Origin: Voacanga thouarsii
Lineage: Eukaryota; Streptophyta; Magnoliopsida; Gentianales; Apocynaceae
Length of the DNA: 64,000 bases
Assembly (NCBI GenBank): GCA_026120185.1
Contig: JANUWF010003367.1
Span: 1,524,001-1,588,000 of the forward strand
Direction of reading: 5' to 3'
Every line of letters starts with the position of its first letter. The first letter of the stretch is position 1. A program made the position numbers and the translations under genes. This document shows, one piece after another, positions 61,790 through 64,000 of the stretch. The notes under the pieces were generated by a model. The model made no database searches. It had not been told where the DNA came from and worked only from the letters and a program-made list of their open reading frames with translations.

Positions 61790-62460
61790 AGGAGAAGGAT
61801 GAGACGAGTACTTACTTGGTGGCTATCAACAAGCACCAATGAGAGAAGGTAAGAGGCAAGGGTTGGGAGATAAACGTAGGATGCATGGGATATATGAGGG
61901 GTTTAGAGAGAGATTTTGATAGAGCAGTTGATTGGAATAAGGGAGTCTATGAAGAGGAATATAGGGTTCAAAATAGAAGAAATGGGTATAGAGGAAGAAG
62001 AAGGGAGGAACATGAGAAAGAAAGGGAAATGAAGCATATCAAGATGAAAGTTCCAACATTCTAAGGAAAGAATGACCTAGAATTGTATTTTAAATAGGAG
62101 AGAAAATAGAAATATTATTTGATTTCCATCATTATAGTGATCAAATAAAGGTGAAGGTAGCCATCTCGGGGTTTTCTGAAATAGGTATAGAGGAAGAAGA
62201 AGGGAGGAAGGGAGATGAAGCATATCAAGATGAAAGTTCTAACATTCTAAGGCAAAAGTGACCCGAAATTGTATTTTAAATGGGAGAGAAAATGGAAATA
62301 TTGTTTGATTTCCATAATTATAGTGATCGAATAAAGGTGAAGGTAGGCACCTTGAGGTTTTCCGAATATGCTTTGGTTCGGTAAGAACAAGTGATAACAT
62401 AACAAAGACAAATGAGAGAACAAATTTTAAATGAATCTTTGAGGATATTTTCACACTTAA
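61790..62460 (+). pseudogene. Degraded Ty3/gypsy gag in the retrotransposon
   Basis: In shifting frames it reads HIKMKVPTF (stop) GKNDLELYF and then EILFDFHNYSDRIKVKV with RFSEYALVR. This fits plant gypsy gag (IKxxIPxFxGKxDPExYLxWExKxexxFxxHxxxxxxKVKLA). Several stops and a one-base frameshift remove coding capacity. Confidence 0.7.
61984..62370. repeat. Tandem duplication of about 195 bp within gag
   Basis: GGTATAGAGGAAGAAGAAGG starts each copy (61985 and 62185), and both run through GAAGCATATCAAGATGAAAG to the ATAAAGGTGAAGGTAG region. The copies differ by point changes and one small deletion. Confidence 0.75.
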
Positions 62461-62883
62461 ATTCGTGGATCAATGGTCGAGCAAAACAAGATCATAGTTG
62501 AATTTCAAAATAGGGATCAATAATAGAAAATTAATGAAGAAACTTCGCTTGAATTAAAAAACCTAGAACCTTAGTAGATCTAAGATAATTAGGACCCTAA
62601 ATCTAATAAATTAAGTCTTCTAATTAACACTCAATTACCCTAACCCAGCTGGGGATCAAGAACAATTAGGATAGGAATAATTAGGCAACTAATTAAGAGC
62701 CTAACTAGAACCTTGACACAGCTATGGAACCAAGATCCAAGTTACAGCTTCAATTAATCTATCCCTTTAGTATTTAGAGATTTGTTCAAATGGAAGGATT
62801 AGAACCCCTAAGAAGATGGCTTGATTTTTTCAGGAAGAAGCCAAGAGGATCACAATAACTAAATAAGGCTTATAGTGGTGGGT

Positions 62884-63108
62884 TAATAACTTATGTACAA
62901 CATATAAGTTACTCTTTAACCAATAAAAAATATATATATGTGAGGAGTGAATGCAAATTTAACCTTGAAAAATAGATGCCAACTCAACTCATGAGTTGAG
63001 TTGGCATCTATTTTTCAAGGTTAAATTGACATTCACTTCTCACATGTTTTATTTTTATTAGTTAAAAAGTAAATTATGATTTCATACCATAAGTTATTAA
63101 TTTAATCT
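62884..63108. mobile_element. Foldback MITE with a 70-bp near-perfect palindromic core
   Basis: AATAGATGCCAACTCAACTC faces GAGTTGAGTTGGCATCTATT with no loop; CATG-type symmetry is centred near 62991. The match continues outward through TTAACCTTGAAA/TTTCAAGGTTAA and, less perfectly, to TTAATAACTTATG and CATAAGTTATTAA at the ends. It is non-coding and inserted in the retrotransposon interior. Confidence 0.8.
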
Positions 63109-63669
63109 CAAATTAATAATCAAGTTATGTTTACAAGTGTTATCAGGGCCGAATTATTTGTTTCATACCCTACCTAATTGATATGCAATCGACCATTTAA
63201 GGGCCTATTACATATCTTTTGTAGCCCTAATCTTGGAAAAAAATCATGGGAATTAAATAGAAGGTGGCACTGCCTACTATGCTGCAAGTGGTGCTGCTTG
63301 CTTGCAGCACTTCCTGGCTACTTCAGGTAACAATCATGTGCTGCTACTTGGCATGAACCAAGCACGGTGGTAATTAAATATTATACCGTACACAAACCAC
63401 CTCTAAAATCCTATATCGTCTAGTTGGTCTTGGATTCGACTCCTAAGTGTAGACTTAACAAAGGACATTTAGACCTAAAAAAGGGATGAATGTGACATTT
63501 CAATATGTATGAGAAGTTTGAATAGTATATAAGGATGAGTTTAATACTATTGTCAATTTGAAATATTTATTTTAATCCAATGAGAATGATCGCCAAGTAA
63601 TTGACTATAAATACTGTTAAGTTCATAATTACGTTCCTGAACCATGGGCATGGGTTTTGTTACATATAT

Positions 63670-64000
63670 TCTTAAACAAATGACTTTTCTTTTTTTTTTT
63701 CCCTTCATCTCGCCAAGTTTTTTATATTCCAAACTATGAATGATTTTGGAAAACCAAGGAGATAGTTATTATAATCGTCACATTAATTGGGTCTTTAATC
63801 TTTCACAAAGAATAAGTTAGCTTTTTTTACTTTATAATTTAAATCATTTAATAACTTTCTTAATTTATATGTGACACTTATTAAGGATATGAGAGAGTAA
63901 TATTTCGCTCTGATGCATGAGAAAACTAATTTTTACATTAATTTTCTAAATTATCCTATGCAAATATTTCTACTCCTACAAATTTAGACAAATGAAACTT
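63670..64000. other. Sequence after the retrotransposon
   Basis: AT-rich, with a T-run at 63690-63700. Nothing recognisable before the window ends. Confidence 0.35.

Larger units (their letters stand above)
52861..63664 (+). mobile_element. Small Ty3/gypsy LTR retrotransposon, complete ends, split by element E
   Basis: 5' LTR is 52861-53018 plus 60617-60642 and 3' LTR is 63491-63664. Both begin TGTGACA and share GAGAAGTTTGAATA and CATTTTAATTCAATGA-like stretches. The five bases TATAT flank both outer ends (52856-52860, 63665-63669). A primer-binding-like TGGTATCGAAGTG (initiator-Met tRNA type) starts at 60645, and a purine tract AAAAAAGGGATGAA abuts the 3' LTR. Without element E the whole is about 3.2 kb with LTRs of about 180 bp. 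It has only a gag remnant, so it was non-autonomous or is heavily deleted. Confidence 0.85.

Overview
The window is nuclear DNA of a flowering plant, almost certainly a eudicot. It has AT-rich intergenic DNA, GT-AG introns of about 80-600 bp, and families found only in plants: a galectin-domain hydroxyproline O-galactosyltransferase, a P-class PPR protein, a GUB_WAK_bind protein, a GPAT with an N-terminal HAD domain, and TNP2/TNP1 CACTA transposases. A RAM2-type GPAT suggests a host of arbuscular mycorrhiza, which argues against Brassicaceae. The RKD-like fragments make Citrus or a relative attractive, but that is an inference.

Layout. 1-18.3 kb is a gene island: the 3' part of a HIPL (hedgehog-interacting-protein-like) gene (+), a 747-residue PPR gene (-), a two-exon kinase-less WAK-type extracellular protein (+) and a seven-exon GALT gene (-). 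A 2.3-kb long inverted repeat lies between the PPR and WAK-type genes. 18.3-49.6 kb is a transposon cluster. 50.2-52.3 kb holds one intact two-exon gene, the RAM2-type glycerol-3-phosphate acyltransferase (+). 52.9-63.7 kb is one LTR retrotransposon whose 5' LTR is split by a 7.6-kb CACTA element.

The main discovery is a set of five CACTA (En/Spm) elements, four with matching 3-bp target duplications. They are A (21300-27595, AAT), B (32860-49618, the old transposase-bearing member, target duplication not confirmed), C (41097-48454, TAA, nested inside B), D (30843-32083, ATT) and E (53019-60613, ATT). A, B and C are one family: they share termini, ACGACGG-type subterminal repeats and internal blocks. 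B carries degraded TNP2 and TNP1 genes, and C landed at the donor splice site of B's TNP1 intron. A and C lack transposase. Both carry, at the same place and antisense to the element, a broken copy of an RKD-type RWP-RK transcription factor gene. B carries a cytochrome P450 fragment, and E carries two exons of a mitochondrial TsaD/Kae1 (GCP1/OSGEPL) gene. This is repeated host-gene capture (Pack-CACTA).

Smaller mobile DNA includes a Stowaway-like MITE and a Helitron-like insertion inside B, other MITE-like and foldback elements, and Ty3/gypsy remnants. HIPL next to GALT is the arrangement also found twice in Arabidopsis, so the gene island looks anciently conserved and the transposon cluster looks like later growth beside it.
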